19,380 bases of DNA from Xanthomonas cassavae CFBP 4642 (GTDB taxonomy: Bacteria; Pseudomonadota; Gammaproteobacteria; Xanthomonadales; Xanthomonadaceae): the NCBI RefSeq assembly GCF_000454545.1, contig NZ_CM002139.1, positions 421,709 through 441,088 on the forward strand. Reading direction: 5' to 3'. The notes under the pieces are model-generated. The model searched no databases and was not told the DNA's origin. It was given only the letters and a program-made list of their open reading frames with translations. A program made the position numbers and the translations under genes. Positions 1-7,307 of this stretch are shown piece by piece (position 1 is the first letter of the stretch; every line of letters begins with the position of its first letter).

Positions 1-107
1 TCGTAGACCTTGAACGCCAGCGGGTTGTCCGAGTCGCGGCCTTCGAAGCCGATCTTGCCGATGCCGGGGAAATATTCCTTCGCGCCGATGTAAACGGTGT
101 TGCTCAT
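1..107 (-). CDS. xylA: Xylose isomerase, N-terminal part (runs off window)
   Basis: Xylose isomerase converts D-xylose to D-xylulose in the cytoplasm, the first step of xylose use. Only the first 35 codons are inside the window, on the minus strand, starting at ATG 107. The visible N-terminus begins [19 protein letters not shown] and continues with a [15 protein letters not shown] segment, which is typical of XylA. A clear ribosome binding site (AGGAG, 116-120) lies 8 bases before the start and supports it. A XylR-type operator lies about 145 bases upstream at 251-264, so the gene is probably xylose-induced. The catalytic metal and substrate residues are outside the window, so the call rests on N-terminal similarity plus the operator. 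Confidence 0.88.
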
Positions 108-115
108 GGGGTGAA

Positions 116-120
116 CTCCT
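116..120 (-). promoter_or_regulatory. Ribosome binding site of xylA
   Basis: AGGAG on the minus strand, 8 bases before the ATG at 107. It fixes the xylA start. Confidence 0.7.
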
Positions 121-250
121 GCAGAAAGGGGGGGTGATGGGGGAGAGGGATGGCATCGACACACTGCGACGCTGGCACGCGCAACGACCAGTCGCGCCGC
201 GTCGCTGCAGCGCATCTGCGCATGCGTGTACTGCTACGCAATGCATAAGA

Positions 251-264
251 TGTTAGCGCTACCA
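251..264 (-). promoter_or_regulatory. xyl-box, predicted XylR operator of xylA
   Basis: The minus strand reads TGGTAGCGCTAACA, with the palindromic core TAGCGCTA. This matches the xyl-box that I recall from work on xylan and xylose use in Xanthomonas campestris, where the LacI-family repressor XylR controls xylA and xylan genes. It lies 144 bases upstream of the xylA start in the right orientation. The match is seen directly; repression by XylR is inferred from the literature and position. Confidence 0.75.
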
Positions 265-433
265 AAAAGCCGGCTGAAAAAAGCCGCGCCATACAGCGAA
301 GCCGAAGGTGTCATGCCGATCCCAGCTGAAACGGTCTTGCGGACTTTACCCAGCCCGCCGCCGAAAGGCTTGCTGCGCTGCGAGATGCGAGCTGTTGCGT
401 GGCGGCGGGGTGTGGTGATGTCTGGTGAGTTGG

Positions 434-488
434 GGCGTACGGCCCTCACCCGCCCTTCGGGCACCCTCTCCCGCGTGCGGGCGAGGGG
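434..488 (+). repeat. C-rich intergenic hairpin repeat, copy A
   Basis: The unit starts CCCTCACCCGCCCTTCGGGC and ends in a CCCTCTCCCGC / GCGGGCGAGGGG stem-loop (464-488). It belongs to the same family as 656-700 (inverted), 13907-13949 and 14040-14083. Such elements are common between genes in Xanthomonas and probably form RNA or DNA hairpins. No coding role is likely. Confidence 0.7.
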
Positions 489-531
489 ACTTGTAGAGCG
501 CTTGGGCGGTCGCGTCTTCTTCGGCGGGCAA

Positions 532-553
532 CCTCTCCCGCGTGCGGGAGGGG
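532..553 (+). repeat. Hairpin related to the C-rich repeat (partial copy)
   Basis: CCTCTCCCGC and GCGGGAGGGG flank a two-base loop and pair almost fully. The unit repeats the stem part of the element at 464-488. It could act as a terminator-like structure, but no T-run follows. Confidence 0.55.
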
Positions 554-655
554 ACCGTCAAGAGGGAGTCGCCAAGAAGCAGGAGATCGCCAGGAGAGGA
601 TACTGACGGAAAAGGGCTGGGTGGAAGCGCTCACCCCCTTGGGCGAGGGCTTGCT

Positions 656-700
656 CCCTTTCCCCGTTCACGGGGGAAGGTGCCCGAAGGGCGGATGGGG
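656..700 (-). repeat. C-rich intergenic repeat, inverted copy B
   Basis: Read on the minus strand, this copy runs CCCCATCCGCCCTTCGGGCA and then a CCTTCCCCCGTG / CGGGGAAAGG hairpin. It is the reverse-oriented relative of copy A at 434-488, so the two lie as a large inverted pair upstream of ttcA. The gene-free stretch 108-767 holds only the xyl-box, these repeats and the ttcA promoter; open frames across it look like chance products of high GC. Confidence 0.65.
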
Positions 701-752
701 GCAGCTACCGCTGGCCTCACGACCAAATCCCAATCCCAATCCCCCCGGCAGC

Positions 753-758
753 TACAAT
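753..758 (+). promoter_or_regulatory. -10 element of ttcA
   Basis: TACAAT (one mismatch to TATAAT) lies 9 bases before the ttcA ATG. Transcription from it would begin at about 764-766, almost at the start codon, so the message may be nearly leaderless. No good -35 hexamer is visible 16-18 bases upstream. Confidence 0.5.
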
Positions 759-767
759 AGGCGGCTC

Positions 768-1676
768 ATGACCGCTGTCCTGCCGTTGCCGCAACCCCTG
801 GCCGACCCCGCGCCGCGCACTGCGCGCCCGCGGTTGCCGTCCGATCAGCTGCGCCTGGGCAAACGGTTGCAGCGCCAGGTGGGCCAGGCGATCGCCGACT
901 TCGGCATGATCGAGTCCGGCGACAAGGTGATGGTGTGCCTGTCCGGTGGCAAGGACAGCTACACCTTGCTGGACATGCTGCTGCAGTTGCAGCGCAAGGC
1001 GCCGGTGCCGTTCACGCTGGTGGCGGTGAACCTGGACCAGAAGCAGCCGGAGTTCCCCGCTGAGGTGCTGCCCAGCTATTTGCGCGAGCAGGGCGTGCCG
1101 TTCGATATCGTCGAGCAGGACACCTATTCGGTGGTCAGCCGGGTGATCCCGGCCGGCAAGACCCTATGTTCGCTGTGCTCGCGGTTGCGGCGCGGCGCCT
1201 TGTACGCCTACGCGCAGGCGCACGGGGTGACCAAGATCGCGCTCGGCCACCACCGCGACGACATCGTCGCCACGTTCTTCATGAACCTGTTTCACCACGC
1301 GCGCCTGGCCGCGATGGCGCCCAAGCTGCGCAGCGACGACGGTGCGCATGTGGTGATCCGCCCGCTGGCCTATGTGCGCGAAGCCGATATCGCCGCCTAC
1401 GCACAGCTGCGCCAGTTCCCGATCATTCCGTGCAACCTGTGCGGCAGCCAGCAGAACCTGCAGCGCCAGCAGGTGGGTCGCATGCTGCAGCAATGGGACC
1501 GCGACCATCCGGGGCGGGTGGAACAGATTGCGCGCGCGCTGGGCGACGTACGGCCCGAACAACTGGCCGACCGCACCTTGTTCGATTTCCTGGCGCTGGG
1601 CCGCCTCTGCGACGCCAGCGCGCCCGATCCCACCGCCTGGCACGCCGCCGGCGACAGCGCACACGCTAGCGACTGA
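768..1676 (+). CDS. ttcA: tRNA 2-thiocytidine(32) synthetase TtcA
   Basis: TtcA is an ATP-dependent, iron-sulfur tRNA thiolase that makes 2-thiocytidine at position 32 of certain tRNAs in the cytoplasm. The 302-residue protein has the PP-loop SGGKDS at residues 59-64, which binds ATP, and two CxxC pairs, C134/C137 (CSLC) and C222/C225 (CNLC), which hold the iron-sulfur cluster in this family. A GHHRDD motif is at 160-165. The frame is open further upstream to about 621, but that part runs through an intergenic repeat. ATG 768 follows a -10 box and leaves about 30 extra residues before the region that aligns with E. coli TtcA. The next gene, rdgC, follows after 60 bases on the same strand and may be co-transcribed. 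Confidence 0.93.
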   Translation: MTAVLPLPQPLADPAPRTARPRLPSDQLRLGKRLQRQVGQAIADFGMIESGDKVMVCLSGGKDSYTLLDMLLQLQRKAPVPFTLVAVNLDQKQPEFPAEVLPSYLREQGVPFDIVEQDTYSVVSRVIPAGKTLCSLCSRLRRGALYAYAQAHGVTKIALGHHRDDIVATFFMNLFHHARLAAMAPKLRSDDGAHVVIRPLAYVREADIAAYAQLRQFPIIPCNLCGSQQNLQRQQVGRMLQQWDRDHPGRVEQIARALGDVRPEQLADRTLFDFLALGRLCDASAPDPTAWHAAGDSAHASD

Positions 1677-1736
1677 CGCGCCCGCCCGGTCGCCGTCGGT
1701 CTTCCACCTCCACGTTTTTCTTCTTCGGTCTTACGC

Positions 1737-2642
1737 ATGTTCTTTCGCAATCTCACCCTGTTCCGCTTTCCCACTACGCTGGATTTCACGCAGATCGAAA
1801 CGCTGCTGCCGCAAGTGCAGCTCAAGCCGGTCGGCCCGCTGGAAATGAGCTCGCGTGGCTTCATCTCGCCGTTCGGGCGCGACGAGCAGGAAGTGCTCTC
1901 GCACCGTCTGGAAGATTTCCTGTGGCTCACCGTCGGCGGCGAGGACAAGATCCTGCCCGGCGCGGTGGTCAACGATCTGCTCGAGCGCAAGGTCGCCGAG
2001 ATCGAGGAAAAGGAAGGCCGCCGCCCCGGCGGCAAGGCCCGCAAGCGTTTGAAGGACGACCTGATCCATGAATTGCTGCCGCGCGCCTTCGTCAAGAGCT
2101 CGCGCACCGACGCCATCCTGGACCTGCAGCATGGCTATATCGCGGTCAACACCTCCAGCCGCAAGAGCGGCGAGAACGTGATGAGCGAGATCCGCGGCGC
2201 GCTCGGCAGCTTCCCGGCGCTGCCGCTCAATGCCGAAGTCGCCCCGCGCGCCATCCTCACCGGCTGGATCGCCGGCGAGCCCTTGCCCGAAGGTCTGAGC
2301 CTGGGCGAAGAATGCGAGATGAAAGACCCTATCGAAGGCGGCGCGGTGGTCAAGTGCCAGCACCAGGAACTGCGCGGCGACGAGATCGACAAGCATCTGG
2401 AAGCCGGCAAGCAGGTCACCAAGCTGGCCCTGGTGATGGACGACAACCTGTCGTTCGTGCTCGGCGACGACCTGGTGATCCGCAAGCTCAAGTTCCTCGA
2501 CGGCGCGCTGGACCAGCTCGAACACAGCGAGGACGACGGCGCACGCGCCGAACTCGACGCACGCTTTGCGCTGATGAGCGCCGAAATCCGCCGGCTCTTC
2601 CTGTTGCTGGAAACCGCGCTGAAGCTGAGCAAGGCCGAGTAA
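1737..2642 (+). CDS. rdgC: Recombination-associated protein RdgC
   Basis: RdgC is a ring-forming, sequence-independent DNA-binding protein of the nucleoid that limits RecA filament formation; in E. coli it becomes essential in some recombination mutants. The 301-residue length matches the family (about 300), and the N-terminus MFFRNLTLFRFP is typical. The central part includes a KARKRLKDDLIHELLPRAF segment and a DAILDLQHGYIAVNTSS segment, both characteristic of RdgC. The ATG at 1737 has no strong Shine-Dalgarno sequence before it. The gene starts 60 bases after ttcA on the same strand, so it is either read through from ttcA or has its own weak promoter. I see no truncation or odd residues. 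Confidence 0.95.
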   Translation: MFFRNLTLFRFPTTLDFTQIETLLPQVQLKPVGPLEMSSRGFISPFGRDEQEVLSHRLEDFLWLTVGGEDKILPGAVVNDLLERKVAEIEEKEGRRPGGKARKRLKDDLIHELLPRAFVKSSRTDAILDLQHGYIAVNTSSRKSGENVMSEIRGALGSFPALPLNAEVAPRAILTGWIAGEPLPEGLSLGEECEMKDPIEGGAVVKCQHQELRGDEIDKHLEAGKQVTKLALVMDDNLSFVLGDDLVIRKLKFLDGALDQLEHSEDDGARAELDARFALMSAEIRRLFLLLETALKLSKAE

Positions 2643-2766
2643 CCGGGGCTTCGAACCGTAGCATCGTTGAGGCGCGATCCGAGGTTTCACGTCAGGGCGT
2701 TGGGCGAGGCGAGGGCGCCTTGCGCTCGCCAGTTCCGGGACACGCCGTGAATCGGTCCCTGGAGGC

Positions 2767-2794
2767 TCCCTGGCGGCATCGATGCCGCCAGGGA
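2767..2794. repeat. Perfect 28-base palindrome
   Basis: Each half reads TCCCTGGCGGCATC; the second half is its exact reverse complement with no loop. It lies 125 bases after rdgC, inside a stretch that looks like a composite Xanthomonas intergenic repeat (the flank reads CACGCCGTGAATCGGTCCCT). It may be a REP-type unit, a cruciform-forming site or a protein-binding site. Confidence 0.75.
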
Positions 2795-2823
2795 TTGCGC
2801 AATCGGCAAGGACACCGCCCCTA

Positions 2824-2858
2824 AGAGCGGCTAACAAAACTGTTCTGTTAGCCGCTCT
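2824..2858. repeat. Hairpin with 13-base perfect stem and AGAGCGGCTAACA arms
   Basis: AGAGCGGCTAACA at 2824-2836 pairs exactly with TGTTAGCCGCTCT at 2846-2858 across a 9-base loop. A further single arm is present at 2925-2936. No T-run follows, so a repeat element is more likely than a classic terminator, though it could stop transcripts coming from rdgC. Confidence 0.7.
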
Positions 2859-2924
2859 AAATTGGTCGTGTGCGGATGGGCGCGAAGTCGGTTGCGCCGA
2901 CCCCGTTGTGGGCAACGTCGCTTC

Positions 2925-2936
2925 GTTAGCCGCTCC
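2925..2936. repeat. Single arm of the TTAGCCGCTC repeat
   Basis: GTTAGCCGCTCC repeats the right arm of the hairpin at 2846-2858 with one base changed at the end. With the palindrome and the hairpin it fills the 367-base gap between rdgC and the next gene; nothing else was seen there except a possible -10 at its end. Confidence 0.55.
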
Positions 2937-2997
2937 AAGTAGCGCCAACATCGAATGAATCAATCGCCCTGTCTCACCACCGGACACATCGCGGCGC

Positions 2998-3003
2998 TAT
3001 CCT
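2998..3003 (+). promoter_or_regulatory. Possible -10 of the metalloprotease gene
   Basis: TATCCT lies 6 bases before ATG 3010. Initiation at the usual distance would fall on or next to that ATG, which suggests a leaderless message and argues against the alternative GTG at 3004. No clear -35 is visible. Confidence 0.35.
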
Positions 3004-3009
3004 GTGCGC

Positions 3010-3795
3010 ATGTTCAAGCCCGTCCGCCGCCTGATCGCGCCCACCCCGTACGTCATCGAACGCGATTGCCTGCGTGTGCAGTTGGACGGCAGCGAGATCG
3101 ATGTGTTGCGCGTGCGCGACCCACGTGCGCGGCGGATCAAGCTCAGCGTGGACGAGCGCGGGGCGCGGCTTACCCTGCCGCTGCGTGCAAGCCTGGTGGC
3201 CGGCGAGCGCTTCGTGCACGCGCATCTGGATTGGCTGGGCACCCAGCTGTCGCGTTACCAGCAGGTCGATGCGTTTTCGGCGCTGCAACGTGGCGTGCCC
3301 GGGCTGCTGCCCTTGCGTGGCGCGCTGCTGCCATTGTCCTGGCACGAAGGGCGCTACGCGCGCATCGAACTCGCTGACGAAGGCGCGCACTTCCATGTGC
3401 CGGCACGGCTGGGCGACGCCGGCCTGCGCCGCACGCTGAAGGAATTCTACGAAGCGCAGGCGCGCGCCGACGTCGGCCGCTGGCTGCCCACCTATCTGCC
3501 CGGGTTGCCGCGACCACCGGCGCGTCTGCGGCTGAAGGTGATGTCCTCGCAGTGGGGCTCGCTGGCACCGGACGGTTCGATGGCGCTGGATCTGGCGCTG
3601 GTGCTCGGCCGCCCCTCGGCATTCGAATACGTGCTGGTGCACGAGCTCTGCCATCTGCTGCAGGCCAATCACTCGCCGGCGTTCTGGGCGGAAGTGGAGC
3701 GGCGTTTTCCTGCCTGGCGCGACGAGCGCAGCTATTTCCACGACCATGGCCGCCAGCTCAAGGCGCAGCTGCGGCGGTTGCTGCAACCGACCTAG
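3010..3795 (+). CDS. YgjP-like (DUF45) zinc metalloprotease
   Basis: This is a cytoplasmic protein of the YgjP/DUF45 metal-dependent hydrolase family (MEROPS M48-like by motif). The 261 residues carry HELCH at 211-215, giving zinc ligands H211 and H215 with catalytic E212, and a third histidine at H221 in NHSPAFW, the family pattern. A QWGSL segment at 181-185 corresponds to the usual WGSC block but has leucine where most relatives have cysteine. No signal peptide or membrane segment is seen. A GTG two codons upstream (3004) is also possible; ATG 3010 is chosen because the -10 box ends at 3003. The gene stands alone and ends facing the minus-strand hydrolase/hemH pair. The natural substrate is unknown. 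Confidence 0.85.
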   Translation: MFKPVRRLIAPTPYVIERDCLRVQLDGSEIDVLRVRDPRARRIKLSVDERGARLTLPLRASLVAGERFVHAHLDWLGTQLSRYQQVDAFSALQRGVPGLLPLRGALLPLSWHEGRYARIELADEGAHFHVPARLGDAGLRRTLKEFYEAQARADVGRWLPTYLPGLPRPPARLRLKVMSSQWGSLAPDGSMALDLALVLGRPSAFEYVLVHELCHLLQANHSPAFWAEVERRFPAWRDERSYFHDHGRQLKAQLRRLLQPT

Positions 3796-3796
3796 C

Positions 3797-3835
3797 CGAT
3801 CGGTGTGCTGCGCCACGCGCAGCAGCCGGCGATCG
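3797..3835 (+). terminator. Stem-loop just after the metalloprotease stop
   Basis: TGCTGCGC (3806-3813) and GCGCAGCA (3817-3824) form a perfect 8-base stem around a CAC loop. An outer CGATCG pair (3797-3802 with 3830-3835) lengthens it. It begins 2 bases after the stop codon. There is no T-run, so termination efficiency is uncertain; it may serve both converging transcripts. Confidence 0.45.
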
Positions 3836-4096
3836 TCCGCATCCAGTGGTGGTGCCGCACGCACTGTGTCGAGGAAGGCCCAGGGCGAACTCCACAGGTC
3901 GAAGGCTGCGATCGCCGCCATCAACTGCACGGGCGGACGCATCACGCGATTTTCCTGCCGACTTGCTGCCATGCAAGTGTCCCGTCGCCGCCTAGCGCGC
4001 ACCTGCAGACGTCGGGCGCGCAGAGGAATGGTGCCGCGTCAGCCGACCGCCGCATCACCGGCGTCGGTGCCAGCGCACACACGCCATGCCCTGGCC
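3836..4096. other. Gap between convergent genes
   Basis: This stretch lies between the ends of the metalloprotease gene (plus) and the hydrolase gene (minus). Apart from the stem-loop at its left edge I see no RNA gene, promoter or repeat. A minus-strand open frame from 3972 has protein-like composition but runs on antisense through the metalloprotease gene and is treated as doubtful. Confidence 0.4.
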
Positions 4097-4969
4097 TCAT
4101 GCACGTGGCAACGGCAATGACGCCAGAAACGCATTGATCACCGCCGCCACCGGCTGCGGTGTTTCCATATGCACATGGTGCGTGCCCGGCAACAGCTCCA
4201 GGCGCGCGTCCGGCACCATCGCCACCCGGTGATCGCGCAGCGCATCGGAAAAATACGGCTGTGCCGGCGTGGCGAAGATCGCCTGCGTCGGGCACACGAT
4301 GGACGACAGCACGGCGTCGATCTGCGCTTCGGTCATGCGGATGGCAATGGGCAGGGTCAGGCGTGGATCGGTGCACCAGCTGTAGCCGCCTTCGACCACG
4401 CGCAGGCCGCGCTCCACCAGCAGCCGTGCCGACGGCTCGGTGAGCTGATTGGCCATCACGCGTGCGCGGATTGGCGCTTCCATCGAACCAAACACCCGCA
4501 ACGGCCGCTGCGACAGGCTGCGGGTCGAGCGCACCGAATCGCGCAGCCGTTCGGCGGTGCTTTCCACCGGCTCGGCCAGGGCGCCCAGCGCCTCGATGAC
4601 CACCAGCGCCTCGATGCGTTCCGGCGCGGCGGCGGCCATCAGGCTGGCCACCCCGCCGCCCAGCGAATGGCCGAGCAGGGTGAAGCGCTCCCAGCCCAGC
4701 GCATCGGCCACCTGCAGCAGATTGTGAATGGCGCTGCTGAGGGTGTATTCGGCGCCTACCGGCAGCCACGCACTGTGGCCGTGGCCGGGCAGGTCCAGCA
4801 GCACCAGATCCAGGTCCGGCGCCTGCAGGTGCGCACTCAACGGCACGAAGCTGGCCGCATTGTCGAGCCAGCCATGCAATGCCAGTACCCGGCGCGGTCC
4901 CCGCTCGGTATTGCGCAACCCGGTCACCTGACCGATGGCCAGTTCACACGCAAACGGCTCCAGCCTCAC
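4097..4969 (-). CDS. Alpha/beta hydrolase
   Basis: A 290-residue alpha/beta-hydrolase-fold enzyme, probably a cytoplasmic esterase or similar serine hydrolase; its substrate cannot be read from sequence. An HGW oxyanion motif is at 32-34, a DLPGHGHS segment at 59-66, the nucleophile elbow GHSLGG at 100-105 with Ser102, and the catalytic histidine lies in [10 protein letters not shown] (263-272). The start is GTG at 4969, whose GTGA overlaps the hemH stop by 4 bases, so translation is likely coupled to hemH. The frame stays open far upstream, antisense-free but inside hemH in another phase, and that extension is not real. The pairing with hemH suggests co-expression, not a proven heme role. 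Confidence 0.88.
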   Translation of the reverse strand: MRLEPFACELAIGQVTGLRNTERGPRRVLALHGWLDNAASFVPLSAHLQAPDLDLVLLDLPGHGHSAWLPVGAEYTLSSAIHNLLQVADALGWERFTLLGHSLGGGVASLMAAAAPERIEALVVIEALGALAEPVESTAERLRDSVRSTRSLSQRPLRVFGSMEAPIRARVMANQLTEPSARLLVERGLRVVEGGYSWCTDPRLTLPIAIRMTEAQIDAVLSSIVCPTQAIFATPAQPYFSDALRDHRVAMVPDARLELLPGTHHVHMETPQPVAAVINAFLASLPLPRA

Positions 4970-5922
4970 GCGCGACGCACCAGTGCGGCCAATGCCTGCG
5001 CATGTGCCGGGGTGGCGTTGAGGCAGGGGATGTAGCTGAGCGTGGCACCGCGCTCGGCCAGCGTTTCGGCAAAGCCCAGCGCCACTTCTTCCAGGGTTTC
5101 CAGGCAGTCGGTGGCAAAGCCCGGGCACACCAGGTCGAAGCTGCGCACGCCGCCTTCGGCCAGTTTCCAGAGCGTGGGTTCTGCGTATGGTTGCAGCCAG
5201 CGCTCGGAGCCGAAGCGCGATTGGTAGCCCATCTGCCACTCGTCCGCGCCCAGGCCCAGCGCGGACACGATCGCCTGCGCGCTGCGCTCGCACTGCTGCG
5301 GGTACGGGTCGCCCGCATTGGCCACGCGTTGCGGCAGGCCGTGGAAGGAGAACATCAGCTTCTCGCTGCGCCCATGCATCTGCCAGTGCGCGCGGATGGA
5401 ATCGGCGATCGCCGCTACCCAGCCGGCGTCCTCGCAATAGTCGCCGATCACCTCCACCGCGATCTCCGGCGCGCTGCGGCGCCAGGCGTCCACCACGTCC
5501 TGGATCGAGGCGGTGGTGGTGGTCGAATACTGCGGGTACAGCGGCAGCACCACGATGCGTTTGATACCGCGTGCGCGCAGGCCATCGAGCGTCTTGCGCA
5601 GCGCCGGTTCGCCGTAGCGCATGGCCCATTCCACCTGCCAGTCGGGCATGACGTCCTTCAGGCCCTCGGCCAGGCGCCGGGTATACACCGCCAGCGGCGA
5701 GCCGTCCGGCAACCACACCTTGGCGTACTTTTCCGCCGACTTGGGGCCACGGATCGGCAGGATCACCCCGTACAGCAGCGGTTTCCAGAACAGCGGCGGG
5801 ATCGCGACCACGCGGCGGTCGCTGAGGAACTCGGCCAGGTAGCGGCGCACGGCCGGCGCGGTGGGCGCTTGCGGCGTACCAAGGTTGACGACCAGCAGGG
5901 CGGAATCGGGGGACATGTTCAT
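4966..5922 (-). CDS. hemH: Ferrochelatase
   Basis: Ferrochelatase inserts ferrous iron into protoporphyrin IX, the last step of protoheme synthesis, at or near the inner membrane. The 318-residue product starts [17 protein letters not shown], typical of HemH. The active-site histidine is H194 in FSFHGLPQR, and the conserved acid E275 lies in [14 protein letters not shown], matching the His/Glu pair of the family. An [12 protein letters not shown] block is at 126-137. Other in-frame starts exist at 5931, 5916 and 5991; ATG 5922 gives the usual family length, but no strong ribosome site decides it. The hydrolase gene overlaps its 3' end by 4 bases. The gene is divergent from the SYLF-domain gene across about 160 bases. 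Confidence 0.95.
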   Translation of the reverse strand: MNMSPDSALLVVNLGTPQAPTAPAVRRYLAEFLSDRRVVAIPPLFWKPLLYGVILPIRGPKSAEKYAKVWLPDGSPLAVYTRRLAEGLKDVMPDWQVEWAMRYGEPALRKTLDGLRARGIKRIVVLPLYPQYSTTTTASIQDVVDAWRRSAPEIAVEVIGDYCEDAGWVAAIADSIRAHWQMHGRSEKLMFSFHGLPQRVANAGDPYPQQCERSAQAIVSALGLGADEWQMGYQSRFGSERWLQPYAEPTLWKLAEGGVRSFDLVCPGFATDCLETLEEVALGFAETLAERGATLSYIPCLNATPAHAQALAALVRRA

Positions 5923-6085
5923 GCGGACCATTCTGGCAGAGCCGGGCAACCCTGCCGACAACAGCGCGCCAATCGCTGCGATCGGCGCCATCCTGGGCGC
6001 CGGTTGCGCTCACCACCGATTCATTGCGCCAGCACTAACGTCGCGCCATTGCTATCTTTAGACGGACCGCCCCTTGGAGCTTGTC

Positions 6086-6991
6086 ATGCCTCGTTTGTCG
6101 CGCCTGGCCCTGTTGTTGTCGCTGACCCTTGCCGCCGGCCATGCCGTTGCCGGCCCGGAAGAGGACCAGCGTGCGCGTAACGCGGTGCGGGTGCTCAACG
6201 AGATCATGAAGATTCCCGAGCAGTCCATCCCGGACAAGCTGCTCGACGAGGCACGCGCCATCGTGGTCATCCCCGACACGCTCAAGGCCGGCCTGGTGAT
6301 CGGTGGTCGCCGCGGCCACGGCCTGATGTCGATGAAGAACGCCGACGGCAGCTGGTCGCAGCCGGTGTTCGTCAAGCTCACCGGCGGCAGCATCGGCTTC
6401 CAGGCCGGCGTGCAGTCCTCCGACGTAGTACTGGTGTTCCGCAACGACCGCAGCCTGGACAACATCGTCAACGGCAAGTTCACCCTGGGCGCCGATGCCG
6501 GCGTGGCCGCAGGCCCGGTGGGCCGCAGTGCCGCCGCCGCCACCGACGGCCAGCTCAAGGCCGAGATCTGGTCGTGGTCGCGCGCGCGCGGGCTGTTCGC
6601 CGGCGTGGCGCTGGACGGTGCGGTGCTGCAGATCGACGATGCCGCCGACCTCAACGCCTACGGCGGTGGAGCCACCCCGCGCATGATCTTCGAGGGCCGC
6701 ACCAACGAGCGCCCCTCCACCGATGTGGTGGCCTTCCGCGACCGTCTGGAAGAGGTCACCTACACCGCACGTGCCAATCGCAACAGCGACGGCGACGACA
6801 GCGACAGTGTGCCGCCTCCGCCGCGCGCAGCGACCACCACGCAGGCCCCGGCGCAGCCCGCACCGCCGCCGCCGGCCAACGAAGCCAGCACGGTGCCGAT
6901 GCAGCCCGCTGCCACGCCACCGGCGCAGCAAGGCTTCCAGCCGGTGTCCGAGGGCGAGATCCGCACCGAGTCCCTGGACGGAACGCGCTGA
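6086..6991 (+). CDS. Secreted SYLF/Ysc84-domain lipid-binding protein
   Basis: A 301-residue protein with an N-terminal signal peptide ([20 protein letters not shown], likely cut after AVA at residue 22), so it is exported to the periplasm or envelope. Residues about 30-215 form a SYLF (Ysc84 actin-binding/DUF500-like) domain, recognisable from [20 protein letters not shown], the GS(I)GFQAG segment and the [12 protein letters not shown] segment. Eukaryotic SYLF domains bind phosphoinositides; the bacterial role is unclear. The last 70 residues are a low-complexity proline/alanine tail. GGAG at 6076-6079 lies 6 bases before ATG 6086 and supports this start over the upstream TTG. It precedes tatABC by 73 bases on the same strand and could be part of the same transcript. 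Confidence 0.85.
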
Positions 6992-7024
6992 CCGACTGTC
7001 ATCCCCCTGCGCGGTGCGCTGGGG

Positions 7025-7030
7025 TATCCT
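7025..7030 (+). promoter_or_regulatory. Possible -10 of tatABC
   Basis: TATCCT lies 34 bases before the tatA ATG, in the 73-base gap after the SYLF gene. No convincing -35 is seen. Read-through from the SYLF gene is the alternative. Confidence 0.3.
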
Positions 7031-7064
7031 GCGTCCTCCTTCTTTCTCAGCAAGCGAGCAGATC

Positions 7065-7292
7065 ATGGGCGGTTTCAGCATTTGGCACTGGCTGATCGTG
7101 CTGGTGATCGTGTTGCTGGTGTTCGGTACCAAGCGGCTCACCAGCGGTGCCAAGGATCTCGGCAGCGCGGTCAAGGAATTCAAGAAAGGCATGCACGACG
7201 ACGACAAGCCGGCCGGCAAGCTCGGCGACGACTCCCGCACTGCCGAGCAGGCGCGTGAGGCGCAGGCCGAACGCGACCGCGACGCGCGCTGA
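7065..7292 (+). CDS. tatA: Sec-independent translocase subunit TatA
   Basis: TatA polymerises at the inner membrane to form the passage for folded proteins with twin-arginine signals. The 75-residue protein has an N-terminal membrane helix (about 5-20, [15 protein letters not shown]), the FGTKRL hinge at 20-25, an amphipathic helix ([17 protein letters not shown], 27-43) and a charged, flexible tail. All are typical TatA features, and the length is usual. The start ATG 7065 follows a weak ribosome site. tatB begins 15 bases after its stop and tatC overlaps tatB, so the three form one operon. Confidence 0.95.
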
Positions 7293-7307
7293 TCCGGAGC
7301 AGCGTCG

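Noticed and set aside
226..606. 126-residue plus-strand open frame and overlapping minus frames upstream of ttcA
   Set aside because: They run through hairpin repeats, are arginine/glycine-rich, lack ribosome sites and resemble no family.
621..767. 49-codon N-terminal extension of ttcA
   Set aside because: It translates an intergenic repeat; a -10 box lies just before ATG 768, which gives the expected protein.
2974..3790. Long minus-strand frame antisense to the metalloprotease
   Set aside because: It shadows a well-supported zinc protease gene; a typical high-GC antisense frame.
4970..6016. Long minus-strand extension that would fuse about 350 residues to the alpha/beta hydrolase
   Set aside because: It is an out-of-phase reading of hemH; the hydrolase has a coupled GTG start at 4969.
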